Assembly: GCA_964638005.1 (NCBI GenBank)
Contig: CAZWXS010000001.1
Span: 62,001 to 126,000 of the forward strand
DNA: 64,000 bases
Source: JAAYYM01 sp964638005
GTDB taxonomy: Bacteria; Bacillota; Clostridia; Lachnospirales; Lachnospiraceae
Direction of reading: 5' to 3'
Of this stretch, positions 51,031 to 59,265 are shown one piece after another (position 1 is the first letter of the stretch; the number at the start of each line of letters is the position of its first letter). The translations under genes were made by a program, and so were the position numbers. The notes under the pieces were generated by a model. That model was given only the letters and a program-made list of their open reading frames with translations, had not been told where the DNA came from and did no database searches.

Positions 51031-51035
51031 GATTC

Positions 51036-52358
51036 TTATTGCTCCTTTCTCTCTCTTATGATAAATCGAAGCGGTGTTCCTCTGAACCCGAATGCATCTC
51101 TGATCCTGTTCTCAATGTAGCGCGTATAGGAGAAATGCATCAATTCTTTGTCATTTACAAAAATCACAAATGTAGGCGGCTTGACTGCCACCTGTGTAAT
51201 ATAGAACAATTTCAGCCGTTTGCCCTTATCTGTCGGCGGCTGCTGTAATGCGACCGCTTCCGACATAATCTCATTTAACACGCCTGTACCGACACGCAGC
51301 GCATGATTCTCAATGACCATGTCAATCAAGTCAAAAAGCTTTGTTAATCTCTGTCCTGTCAGCGCCGAAATGAAGATGATTTCCGCATACGGCATATAGG
51401 CCAATACCTCCCTGACATTCTCCGTAAAGCGGTAAATAGTCTTATCGTCCTTTTCGACAGCATCCCATTTATTCACGGCTATGATAACGGCCTTGCCTGC
51501 TTCGTGCGCAATGCCTGCAATCTTTGCTTCCTGTTCCGTAATTCCCTCGACCGCATCAATGACAATAATCACGACATCTGCACGCTCAACTGCACTGACT
51601 GTCCTGATGATCATATAATGCTCCAGCTGCTCCTTGACATTTTTCTTTCTGCGAAGACCTGCAGTATCAATAAATACATATTCCCTGCCGTCATGCATGA
51701 CAGGTGTATCGACTGCATCACGTGTCGTACCCGCAATGTCAGACACAATGACACGATTCTCTCCCAGCAGTTTATTGACAATCGAAGACTTGCCGACATT
51801 CGGTTTACCGACAATCGCAATCTTCGGCCGTTCATCCTCTTCCTCCTCCGGTGTCTCCTCCGGGAAGTGTCTGATGATTTCATCCAGCACCTCTCCCAAA
51901 CCGAGCCTGTTGGAAGACGAAATCGGAAACGGATCTCCGATGCCGAGATTATAGAACTCATATACATCTGCTTCAAACTTCTCAAAGCTGTCTACCTTAT
52001 TGACTGCAAGTATGATCGGCTTACCGGAGCGCCTCAGCATATCAGCAACCTTGGAATCCGCATCCACAAGCCCTTGCTTGACATCTACCATAAATACGAT
52101 CACGTCTGCCGTCTCTATCGCAATCTCAGCCTGCTCACGCATCTGAGATAAAATGATATCCTTAGATTCAGGCTCGATACCACCTGTATCAATCATCGTA
52201 AAATACTTATCCAGCCATGTTACATCTGCATATATACGATCTCTTGTAATGCCCGGCGTATCCTTTACAATACTGATCTTCTCTCCCGCCAGCGCATTAA
52301 AGAGGGTTGATTTTCCTACATTGGGTCTGCCTACTATAGCCACGATCGGCTTATTCAT
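51036..52358 (-). CDS. der: Ribosome biogenesis GTPase Der
   Basis: Two tandem GTPase domains and a KH-like end; needed for 50S assembly. 440 residues from ATG 52358 (CAGGAGAG before; an upstream frame to 52412 overlaps the DUF512 gene). G1 motifs GRPNVGKST and GKPNVGKSS, G3 DTGG and DTAG, G4 NKVD and NKWD. Overlaps the end of DUF512 by 8 bases. Part of the clostridial order DUF512-der-plsY-gpsA. Confidence 0.97.
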   Translation of the reverse strand: MNKPIVAIVGRPNVGKSTLFNALAGEKISIVKDTPGITRDRIYADVTWLDKYFTMIDTGGIEPESKDIILSQMREQAEIAIETADVIVFMVDVKQGLVDADSKVADMLRRSGKPIILAVNKVDSFEKFEADVYEFYNLGIGDPFPISSSNRLGLGEVLDEIIRHFPEETPEEEEDERPKIAIVGKPNVGKSSIVNKLLGENRVIVSDIAGTTRDAVDTPVMHDGREYVFIDTAGLRRKKNVKEQLEHYMIIRTVSAVERADVVIIVIDAVEGITEQEAKIAGIAHEAGKAVIIAVNKWDAVEKDDKTIYRFTENVREVLAYMPYAEIIFISALTGQRLTKLFDLIDMVIENHALRVGTGVLNEIMSEAVALQQPPTDKGKRLKLFYITQVAVKPPTFVIFVNDKELMHFSYTRYIENRIRDAFGFRGTPLRFIIRERKEQ

Positions 52359-53706
52359 ATTTCTCTCCTGTTCTGTCAGCGGTTCCCTCATGAACCCCTG
52401 TAATTGCTTCAATAAAATCCCATCCGCTTGATTTTACAATATCCACTTGGACTTGTAAAGCCTTTTCAATATCCGTAACCGTCACATCATCAAGTAATAT
52501 CTGCTCTCCGCTGCGCAGCAGATTAACCGGCAGCAAAAGCCTGTCACCAAGTTCCTGATCCTTAAGCTGTGCAATGATATCCTGTCCTGTGAGAAGTCCC
52601 GATACCGTAATGCGTTCGCCGAAAAAGCGATTGGTAATCGGATATATCCTGATGTCTAACATCGGATACAGTTCCATCAGCCGGTTGGCCATTTCTTCTA
52701 TATAATATTGCATCAGGACCCCTGTCACAACGGATATATGAGCCCCCGAAAGCATGCGAAGATTCTTGCTCTCTTCCTGTATCGCTTCCTCAAATTCATC
52801 CAGCAGCAGGCGCACCATGCCGACACCGTTTTCCAGCTGCAGATACCCGTCATACTGTTCTGCCCGCGGCATTTCCTGCTCCGCAAGAATATAGAATTCG
52901 TCGGAAGCATGGATAAAATGCATCTCATGTCGATCATACAGTTCACACTGCCATCTGTGTACCGTCTGAAGCACCGCCTCTGCGTCCTCTTTCGTGAAAG
53001 GAGTCAACGGATACAGCCCGTCTCTATATTTCGACAGTCCGACCGGAACGATCGATACGCTCTCCAAATGCGGAATATAAGCCGTCAAATCTCTGATGCT
53101 GCGTTCCAGTTCTGCCCCGTCATTGACATCCTTACACAATACGATCTGACCGTTCATAGTAATTCCTGCTTCAAACAGCCTGTCCACCTTTTTCAGCGCC
53201 TCGCCTGCAAAACGGTTGTTCAGCATCATACAGCGCAACTTGGGATTGGTCGTCTGAAAAGAAATGTTGATCGGCGACAGATGATAATGAATAATACGTT
53301 CAATATCATGATCGCTCATATTCGTTAATGTTACATAATTGCCCTGTAAAAAGGAAAGTCGGGAATCATCATCTTTGAAATACAATGTTTCCCTCATCCC
53401 CGGCGGCATCTGGTCAATAAAGCAAAAGATACATTTGTTTCTGCAGGAATGGTATTCGTCCATCAAGCCGCTTTCAAACAAGATGCCCAGATCCTCATCT
53501 GCGTCCTTGTCGATTTCCAGCAGCCATTCTTCACCTCCCGCTTTCTCGATCAGAACCTCAACATACTCATCTTCCGTCAGATACTGATAGTCAAATACAT
53601 CCTCAATCGGCCGTCCGTTGACGGATATCAGTCTGTCTCCGGCTTCTATTCCTAATTCTTCTGCAATGCTGTCCTTTTTTATACTCTGAATAGAATGTTT
53701 TTTCAT
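52351..53706 (-). CDS. DUF512 protein (PDZ plus radical-SAM-like)
   Basis: 451 residues. An N-terminal PDZ-like domain (about 8-65, LGIEAGDRLISVNG), a radical-SAM-type cysteine motif C88-x3-C92-x2-C95 (CRNKCIFCFIDQMP), the barrel, and a C-terminal DUF512 domain (about 285-440, with TGVLMQYYIEEM and ITVSGLLTGQDI). Widely conserved beside der in anaerobic Firmicutes; the reaction is unknown to me. First gene of the der-plsY-gpsA operon, with a promoter whose -35 lies in a palindrome shared with prs. Confidence 0.93.
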   Translation of the reverse strand: MKKHSIQSIKKDSIAEELGIEAGDRLISVNGRPIEDVFDYQYLTEDEYVEVLIEKAGGEEWLLEIDKDADEDLGILFESGLMDEYHSCRNKCIFCFIDQMPPGMRETLYFKDDDSRLSFLQGNYVTLTNMSDHDIERIIHYHLSPINISFQTTNPKLRCMMLNNRFAGEALKKVDRLFEAGITMNGQIVLCKDVNDGAELERSIRDLTAYIPHLESVSIVPVGLSKYRDGLYPLTPFTKEDAEAVLQTVHRWQCELYDRHEMHFIHASDEFYILAEQEMPRAEQYDGYLQLENGVGMVRLLLDEFEEAIQEESKNLRMLSGAHISVVTGVLMQYYIEEMANRLMELYPMLDIRIYPITNRFFGERITVSGLLTGQDIIAQLKDQELGDRLLLPVNLLRSGEQILLDDVTVTDIEKALQVQVDIVKSSGWDFIEAITGVHEGTADRTGEKYE

Positions 53707-53730
53707 TTCTGCGTTTACCTCAGTATTATT

Positions 53731-53759
53731 ATCATAACATAACTACAGCATACCCTCAA
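53731..53759 (-). promoter_or_regulatory. Promoter for DUF512-der-plsY-gpsA
   Basis: Minus strand: -35 TTGAGG (53759-53754), 17-base spacer, extended -10 TGTTATGAT with -10 TATGAT (53736-53731). Leader of about 24 bases to ATG 53706. Confidence 0.65.
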
Positions 53760-53774
53760 GAACTTCGTTCTTGA
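53756..53774. promoter_or_regulatory. Palindrome covering two divergent -35 boxes (operator candidate)
   Basis: TCAAGAAC-TTC-GTTCTTGA: perfect 8-bp arms, 3-base centre. The left arm overlaps the DUF512 -35 and the right arm overlaps the prs -35. Not a LexA box, which has four bases between GAAC and GTTC. Confidence 0.6.
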
Positions 53775-53799
53775 CGTGTGCTCTTCATAATGGTATAAA
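53771..53799 (+). promoter_or_regulatory. Promoter for prs
   Basis: -35 TTGACG (53771-53776), 17-base spacer, extended -10 TGGTATAAA with -10 TATAAA (53794-53799). Leader about 17 bases to ATG 53823. Confidence 0.78.
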
Positions 53800-53822
53800 T
53801 TATATGGGAGTGAGTGAAAAAA

Positions 53823-55010
53823 ATGCCAAATACACAATATCTTGAGGACGCCATGCAGGTGGCTCCTATTAAAATCATTGCATTGGAGAGCTGTCGTGAA
53901 CTCGGACAGCAGGTCAATGAACATCTGATCAACTATCGTAAGGAAATCCATAATAAATGTAAAGACGATCCGGCTTTTAAAGGATATCAGGAAGAGAATT
54001 ATCTGCTTGATGCTACCTGTCACCGTTTTGGTACGGGTGAAGGCAAGGGTGTCATCAATGAATCGATCCGCGGTAAGGATCTGTATATCATGGTGGATGT
54101 ATGTAACTACAGTCTCACCTATTCTGTGAACGGCTTTCTGAATCATATGTCTCCGGACAATCATTTTCAGGATCTGAAGCGTATCATTGCGGCTACTATG
54201 GGTAAGGCACACAGAATCAATGTGATTATGCCGTTTCTATATGAAAGCAGACAGCACAAGCGTTATGCAAGAGAATCCCTCGACTGTGCACTTGCACTCG
54301 ATGAACTTGCCCAGATGGGCGTTGATAATATCATTACTTTTGATGCGCATGATCCTCGTGTGCAGAATTCGGTTCCGTTGTGTGGGTTTGATAATTTCAC
54401 ACCGCCCTATCAGTTTATTCGTTCTTTGATCCATTATGAGAAGGATCTGATTGTGGACAAGGAACATTTGGTAGTCATCAGCCCTGATGAGGGCGCACTT
54501 GACAGAGCCGTCTATTTTGCAAATGTGCTTGGAGTCAATACGGGTATGTTTTATAAGAGACGTGACTACTCTACTGTCGTGAACGGCAAGAATCCGATTG
54601 TCGCTCATGAGTTTCTCGGAGATGATATTGACGGTAAGGATGTTATCATCATTGACGATATGATTTCCTCCGGCGACAGTATGATAGATACTTCCAGACA
54701 GTTGAAGGCAATGAATGCAAAGAGAGTTTTTATCTGCTGTACATTCGGGCTTTTTACAGCGGGACTTGAAAATTTTGATAGGGCTTATGAGAAGTGCTAT
54801 TTTGACAGGATTATTACGACGAATCTGAATTATCATATGCCGGAATTGAATACGAAGCCTTATTATGTGGAGGCAAATATGAGCAAGTTTTTGGCTTCGA
54901 TTATTGATTTTATGAATCATGATGCTTCTATGAGCCATGTTTTGACTACTACAGAGAAAATTCAGAGTATATTGGCGAAGTATAATGCGCGAGAAGATGT
55001 GGATTATTAA
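53823..55010 (+). CDS. prs: Ribose-phosphate pyrophosphokinase, long form
   Basis: Makes PRPP from ribose-5-phosphate and ATP for nucleotides, His and Trp. 395 residues from ATG 53823 (a GTG at 53814 is only three bases after GGGAG). Longer than the usual ~315; the extra length is mainly N-terminal and around residues 60-100. Key parts are present: DGCxx-type PRPP loop as VIIIDDMISSGDSMID, the flexible KRRDYS loop, DAHDPRVQN and SPDEGALDRA. Such long forms occur in Lachnospiraceae next to or instead of the short one. A long inverted-repeat element follows. Confidence 0.93.
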   Translation: MPNTQYLEDAMQVAPIKIIALESCRELGQQVNEHLINYRKEIHNKCKDDPAFKGYQEENYLLDATCHRFGTGEGKGVINESIRGKDLYIMVDVCNYSLTYSVNGFLNHMSPDNHFQDLKRIIAATMGKAHRINVIMPFLYESRQHKRYARESLDCALALDELAQMGVDNIITFDAHDPRVQNSVPLCGFDNFTPPYQFIRSLIHYEKDLIVDKEHLVVISPDEGALDRAVYFANVLGVNTGMFYKRRDYSTVVNGKNPIVAHEFLGDDIDGKDVIIIDDMISSGDSMIDTSRQLKAMNAKRVFICCTFGLFTAGLENFDRAYEKCYFDRIITTNLNYHMPELNTKPYYVEANMSKFLASIIDFMNHDASMSHVLTTTEKIQSILAKYNAREDVDY

Positions 55011-55029
55011 GGGTTGGATAAGACGGACA

Positions 55030-55189
55030 GAGAACAAGCCGAATGTAGATAGAGGGTTCACCCGAGGTCAAGCCAAAGGAGTCTTCAGACCGACAAAAAA
55101 ACAGGTGGTCACCTGTTTTTTTTGTGCTTTGGGCCGAAGAGGACGACGCCTCGAGGAGTGAACCCTCTATCTACATTCGGCTTGTTCTC
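55030..55189. repeat. Nested 160-bp inverted-repeat element
   Basis: Perfect 32-base arms at 55030-55061 and 55158-55189 (arm begins GAGAACAAGCCGAATG, ends GGGTTCAC), with an imperfectly self-complementary middle and a central terminator. Lies between convergent prs and pgeF. No gene inside. Confidence 0.93.
55093..55125. terminator. Central terminator within the inverted-repeat element
   Basis: ACAAAAAAACAGGT (55093-55106) pairs with ACCTGTTTTTTTTGT (55111-55125); A7 and T8 runs allow termination in either direction for prs and pgeF. Confidence 0.85.
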
Positions 55190-55254
55190 CTGCGTGTTGG
55201 AAGTATAGGATAAGCATGATTTTTTGTTCTGTTATATGCCTCGCATATGTTTTT

Positions 55255-56238
55255 TCATTGTTTGTTAGGTTTGAGGGCAAGGAAGGCAGCTAGGTTGCCG
55301 CGTTTGCCTTGGGTGGCGCGGTGGGAAAATAGATATTTGGGGTTGTGACAGGTGCAGAGGTCGGTGATGAATAAGTTGGGTGGGTGGATTCCGGCGTTTA
55401 ATAGAATGAGTTCGTTGGCTTTCCAGAGGTCTAACTGGTATTTGGATGAACCTGAAGAATTGTTTGGGGCGGAAAGCAGACTGTCTGGCATGGCAGTTTG
55501 GGGGAATAAGAACTGTGTATAGTCTTCGGGTAAAAAAGCCTTCCGGAATTGTTCGGCTACGTCTTCGCTGATTTCGTAGCAATCCTTGCAGATGCTGGGA
55601 CCTATGGCGGCGATGATGTCGGCGGGATTGGTTCCGTAGGTGTCGTGCATGAGTTCTACGGTCTTCTGACCGATTCTGCCTGCGGTTCCGCGCCAACCGG
55701 AATGTGTCAGACCGATGGCATGATTGACGGGATCTACAAAATATAGCGGGACACAGTCGGCGTAGAACGTAGTCAAGACTATGCCGGGGACGTTGGTGAT
55801 CATTCCGTCTGTTTCAAAAAAATGCTTGGGACGGGTGATGCCGTTTCCACGGTCGGCTTCGGTAACGATGCGTACGTTGGTGGTATGGGTTTGATCCGAA
55901 AAGACCATATCATCACAGGATACGCCTATGGCTGCCGCCATTCTTCGAAAGTTCTCCTGTACAGCCTGGTCACTGTCACCGCGGGTGAAGCTTAGGTTCA
56001 TCGTGGACCAGATGCCTTCGCTGACTCCACCGATGCGGGTAGAAAAGGCGTGTGTAATGAAAGGGCATTCTGATAATGCCGGATAGGTCAGATAGACAAC
56101 TCCTGCTGCTTCCTTGAGCGTGAGGACTTGTCTGCTTCCGCTTCTGATCAGTTCCGCTTCTATTTCTTCAATATTGCTTTTTTCGTGAACAGATTTTGTT
56201 TCAGATTGACTCATATGATTCTTTTGCATTCCTTTCAC
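55255..56238 (-). CDS. pgeF: Peptidoglycan editing factor PgeF / laccase-domain protein
   Basis: YfiH/LACC1-type metal-binding enzyme; bacterial members act on purine nucleosides and/or misincorporated muropeptides. About 327 residues; the exact start among GTG 56238, ATG 56229 and ATG 56214 is unclear because none has a well-placed ribosome site. Core motifs: THAFSTRIGGVSEG, DQTHTTNV (His), ADCVPLYFVDP (Cys), LTHSGWRGTAG (His) and GPSICKDCYEI. The N-terminal 50 residues are extra. The plus strand here is unusually G/T rich, i.e. the coding strand is C/A rich compared with neighbours. Confidence 0.92.
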   Translation of the reverse strand: MKGMQKNHMSQSETKSVHEKSNIEEIEAELIRSGSRQVLTLKEAAGVVYLTYPALSECPFITHAFSTRIGGVSEGIWSTMNLSFTRGDSDQAVQENFRRMAAAIGVSCDDMVFSDQTHTTNVRIVTEADRGNGITRPKHFFETDGMITNVPGIVLTTFYADCVPLYFVDPVNHAIGLTHSGWRGTAGRIGQKTVELMHDTYGTNPADIIAAIGPSICKDCYEISEDVAEQFRKAFLPEDYTQFLFPQTAMPDSLLSAPNNSSGSSKYQLDLWKANELILLNAGIHPPNLFITDLCTCHNPKYLFSHRATQGKRGNLAAFLALKPNKQ

Positions 56239-56257
56239 TGATGATTGTTAAAAGCCT

Positions 56258-56701
56258 TTACATATTGCCCGACAGACTTGGCAGGATATCGATCAGAAAC
56301 TCTGCTATGGCCAATGCGCAAAGTATTATAAAAAAGAGGTTGTAGCATAACACAAACACTTCATCGACATAGTATATCCTGTCTGTGCATCTGATCTGTT
56401 TCGGATGGTTGGGGTCGATATAGAGCGGATACGAGATTCCTTTTTCAAATGTTTGTTTTGACCTTTTACGCATAACGTCTAAGGATGTCACTCTGCTGTA
56501 TCGTCTTCCCTCATACTCATATGCAAATAAAGTATACTTTTTTCCCGAGTTGATATGTGCTAAGCTATACTGTCCTTCACATACTCCTGTAATCATAGTC
56601 GTGCAGGCTTTTCTGTCTATGAAGGATTTGATATACCCCCTGAACATCCATAGATTCACTATCAATATGGCAACCGCAACAAAGAATGCTCCAATCTCCA
56701 T
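56258..56701 (-). CDS. Small membrane protein, DUF3592-like
   Basis: 147 residues from ATG 56701 (AGAGGTG ten bases before); a longer frame to 56803 overlaps yraN and has no site. Two membrane helices: about 4-22 (GAFFVAVAILIVNLWMF) and about 112-132 (VFVLCYNLFFIILCALAIA), with a soluble beta part between holding YEYEGRRYS and KGISYPLYIDPNHP, features of DUF3592 proteins. Function unknown. It lies between yraN and pgeF on the same strand. Confidence 0.75.
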   Translation of the reverse strand: MEIGAFFVAVAILIVNLWMFRGYIKSFIDRKACTTMITGVCEGQYSLAHINSGKKYTLFAYEYEGRRYSRVTSLDVMRKRSKQTFEKGISYPLYIDPNHPKQIRCTDRIYYVDEVFVLCYNLFFIILCALAIAEFLIDILPSLSGNM

Positions 56702-56766
56702 GTCCACACACCTCTTCTGTTTGATGATATATGCAATGATTGAATGTTTACAACTATAGAATGATA

Positions 56767-57123
56767 TCAGCGATGCTGATATGGAAATGCATTCTGATAC
56801 CATTTGATGTCTTCACCGAGGATGGTTATGACATCGAAACGACAGGCGATGTTGCTGCTCAGATTGTGGCATACTCTATAGTAATCCGCTACTTTGCAGA
56901 TAGTACGCTGCTTTGCTGTCGTAACGGCACAAGCCGGGTCTCCGGCAGAACGATCTTTACGATACTTGACTTCAATGAACACATATGTATCCTGATCGTA
57001 TCCGATGATATCAATTTCTCCGAATCGGTTGCGAAAATTCCGTTCCAGAATACGGATTCCTTTGCTTTTTAATAAGAGCACAGCTTTTTCTTCATACTGT
57101 GCTCCTACGATTCTCTTGTTCAT
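56767..57123 (-). CDS. YraN family (UPF0102) endonuclease-like protein
   Basis: 118 residues. Restriction-endonuclease-like fold with GARYE-type start (GAQYEEKAVLLLKSKG), RNFRNRFGEIDIIGYD and FIEVKYRKD; the E-x-D and E-V-K residues are the usual catalytic set of the fold. Usually near rnhB in Firmicutes, as here. Role in DNA repair or recombination is suspected but not settled. Confidence 0.92.
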   Translation of the reverse strand: MNKRIVGAQYEEKAVLLLKSKGIRILERNFRNRFGEIDIIGYDQDTYVFIEVKYRKDRSAGDPACAVTTAKQRTICKVADYYRVCHNLSSNIACRFDVITILGEDIKWYQNAFPYQHR

Positions 57124-57190
57124 GTATCAAAGCTCCTTGCATGTTCTGCTTCCCAAGCTTACTACCCTATATATCCGGCAGTTTCTTGGC

Positions 57191-57499
57191 TTACCGTTTC
57201 GTATCGCCGGTGACTTTGCTCTTAATCTTTTCCATATTATCTACGAATACAAGGATTTCAGCCACAACTTCGTAGAGTTCCGGCGGAATCATGTCACCGA
57301 TCTCCAGTTTCGATAAAGTATTGGCAAGCTTTGAATCCTCGTGAATCGGAACATCCGCTTCTTGTGCTTTCTCAATAATCCGCTCCGCGATGTGTCCGAC
57401 ACCCGTTGCAATGACACGGGGTGCTTCGTCTCCCGGATCGTATTGTAAGGCGATTGCCTGTTTGACTTTATCACGTTCTTTTCTGGATTCTTCTGTCAT
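57191..57499 (-). CDS. Stand-alone FlhB C-terminal-like protein (YlqH type)
   Basis: 102 residues from ATG 57499 (GGAACGG ten bases before; GTG at 57520 is the alternative). It equals only the cytoplasmic part of FlhB that follows the NPTH cleavage site: AIALQYDPGDEAPRVIATG, AERIIEKAQEADVPIHED and LANTLSKLEIGDMIPPELY. No membrane part and no NPTH. Paired with a FliK-like protein 50 bases upstream, as in B. subtilis ylqG-ylqH, whose job is unknown. Confidence 0.9.
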   Translation of the reverse strand: MTEESRKERDKVKQAIALQYDPGDEAPRVIATGVGHIAERIIEKAQEADVPIHEDSKLANTLSKLEIGDMIPPELYEVVAEILVFVDNMEKIKSKVTGDTKR

Positions 57500-57569
57500 G
57501 TTGACATCCGTTCCTTTCACATTTCTCCGGAGTAAAAGTCTTTGTTTTTGCTCCTTTGCTCCTGTCCTT

Positions 57570-59264
57570 TTATGCCCTTACATCGAAGGAGAACTTCATA
57601 GGACCGCCGGCATTCATCGGAACTTCTCCGTTTTTCTTGAGAAACTCCTCCACAATACCGGATTCTTCTTCCGGTTGCTCTTTCATCGTCACAGTGGTCG
57701 ACATACTGTATCCTTTCTTGGTCAGGCGCTCATTTAATATATGAATATTGGCTTCGATGAAATCGAGCATCTCTTCTTTTTGCAGATAAAAGTGTGTGCT
57801 GACCTTGCTTTGCTGCATGGCTACATGAATATCCATCGTACCCAGATGCTCCATCTCCAGATGCAGCAGTGCACTGACATTGCCGTCTTTATCCGCAAGA
57901 TTTTTCTTATTCGTGTATACATAAAGATCTCCGTTGGCATTTTCCTGTGTCATCTTGAGCGGAAGCTGCACATACGTAAGCATTTGATTCATCTGATTCA
58001 TGAAATTCACATTGTCCTGCATATTCCCCGCACTTTTGGCAAGTTCCGGAGCTGCCTTTGAGATGCTTTGCAACATCTGTGAGATTTTCTGAGACTGCTC
58101 AGATATGCGTTCATATAACTCTTCTACCTTGCCCTCCTTGGCCACCTCTTCCGGCCTCAAAAGCAATTGCTGTGACAGGACATTCTTGACCAGTGTCTGA
58201 TATTCGCTGCCTTGCAGAAGCTTGCTCAGCTGTTCGCCGTGAGCTGCCTCCTGTTGTGTCAATGCATCCTTGATAAAATCCAACAGTTGTCCTGTCGGCA
58301 TTTCGCCTGACACTACCTGTGCTTTGGCATCTGGGCGCATTCCCAACTGCTCCAGCTGATTGGCAAGGCTTTCTCGCTGCTGCATCGAAAGTTCTTGCAA
58401 TGCACTTGGAAACCGGTTGACTGCTTTTGCATCCGCTTCTGCGCCTTGTGGCAAATCCGATATCGGTAATTTCGTACTTGTGTCTGCTGTTTCATTGAGA
58501 CTGTTCCCGACACTGCCCCGAGCTTCTTCTCCCTGTGCACCCGGCAAGGCATCTCGCAACATATTGAGCAATTCCTTGCTGAAGCCGAGAGCCTCCTCTG
58601 TACTTCCTTCCATCATCAGCCTGCCTGCCAATTCAGGCAAACCTTCTGTCAATGCATTGACATCCTTGACGATCTGGTGTTCCAGATTCTGATATTTTTC
58701 AAACTGTGCCACATTGAGTTCTGTAATGGGCAATCCAAGCTTTGTCATCTGCACAATAGTCTGCGGCGATACCGTCTGATTGGAATTCAACTGCCGAAAC
58801 ATTGCCTGAAGTGCATTTTTGTTCACCGGCATCCCCTCTTCCATCATGGCTGATGTCATCGCGATGCTCTTGTTATTAACAGGCAGTCCGGCCGCATCAA
58901 GTGCCTTAAGTACAGAAGGATCCGTACTGGTCAGATTCGTATACAAAGGACGCAGAGATACCTGATTATGACTGTTGGATTTCACTTCAAAATAAACATT
59001 CTGCCCAAGCACCAGACTGATGTCTCCCTCCAATCTGGCTGACAGCGTCTGATGATTGCCCAGCAGCAACAGGACATCCCTGCCGTTGATTTCTGCCACT
59101 TCTCCCGAAAAGACCTGTCCTGCACTATAATTGCCGGACTGTGTATCCGCAGGGCGCGATGTACTATTTGCCGCAGAAGCTGCTGCAGTTGATGACGCAG
59201 GCTGTATCGGAGCCTGTGCAGTATTGATATTTGATTGTGTGCTTCCGGACAGATTCAAATTCAT
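57570..59264 (-). CDS. FliK-like protein (YlqG type)
   Basis: 564 residues, low-complexity Gln/Ser/Ala N-terminus (1-50), long helical middle (120-400) and a C-terminal FliK-like domain (about 440-540) with ALLHLEMEHLGTMDIHV and a closing helix. No signal peptide. FliK normally controls hook length by touching FlhB; here the partner is the stand-alone FlhB C-domain downstream, with no flagellar genes in the window. It starts one base after the rnhB stop with AGGAG in the rnhB end. Confidence 0.82.
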   Translation of the reverse strand: MNLNLSGSTQSNINTAQAPIQPASSTAAASAANSTSRPADTQSGNYSAGQVFSGEVAEINGRDVLLLLGNHQTLSARLEGDISLVLGQNVYFEVKSNSHNQVSLRPLYTNLTSTDPSVLKALDAAGLPVNNKSIAMTSAMMEEGMPVNKNALQAMFRQLNSNQTVSPQTIVQMTKLGLPITELNVAQFEKYQNLEHQIVKDVNALTEGLPELAGRLMMEGSTEEALGFSKELLNMLRDALPGAQGEEARGSVGNSLNETADTSTKLPISDLPQGAEADAKAVNRFPSALQELSMQQRESLANQLEQLGMRPDAKAQVVSGEMPTGQLLDFIKDALTQQEAAHGEQLSKLLQGSEYQTLVKNVLSQQLLLRPEEVAKEGKVEELYERISEQSQKISQMLQSISKAAPELAKSAGNMQDNVNFMNQMNQMLTYVQLPLKMTQENANGDLYVYTNKKNLADKDGNVSALLHLEMEHLGTMDIHVAMQQSKVSTHFYLQKEEMLDFIEANIHILNERLTKKGYSMSTTVTMKEQPEEESGIVEEFLKKNGEVPMNAGGPMKFSFDVRA

Positions 59265-59265
59265 C

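Noticed and set aside
53756..53774. LexA (SOS) box
   Set aside because: The half-sites GAAC and GTTC are three bases apart; the Gram-positive LexA box needs four.
54237..55061. 274-codon open frame antisense to prs
   Set aside because: Opposite to a clearly conserved gene, no ribosome site, no recognisable protein; composition effect.
55030..55189. Insertion sequence
   Set aside because: Only 160 bases, no transposase and no clear target-site duplication; kept as an inverted-repeat element of unknown origin.
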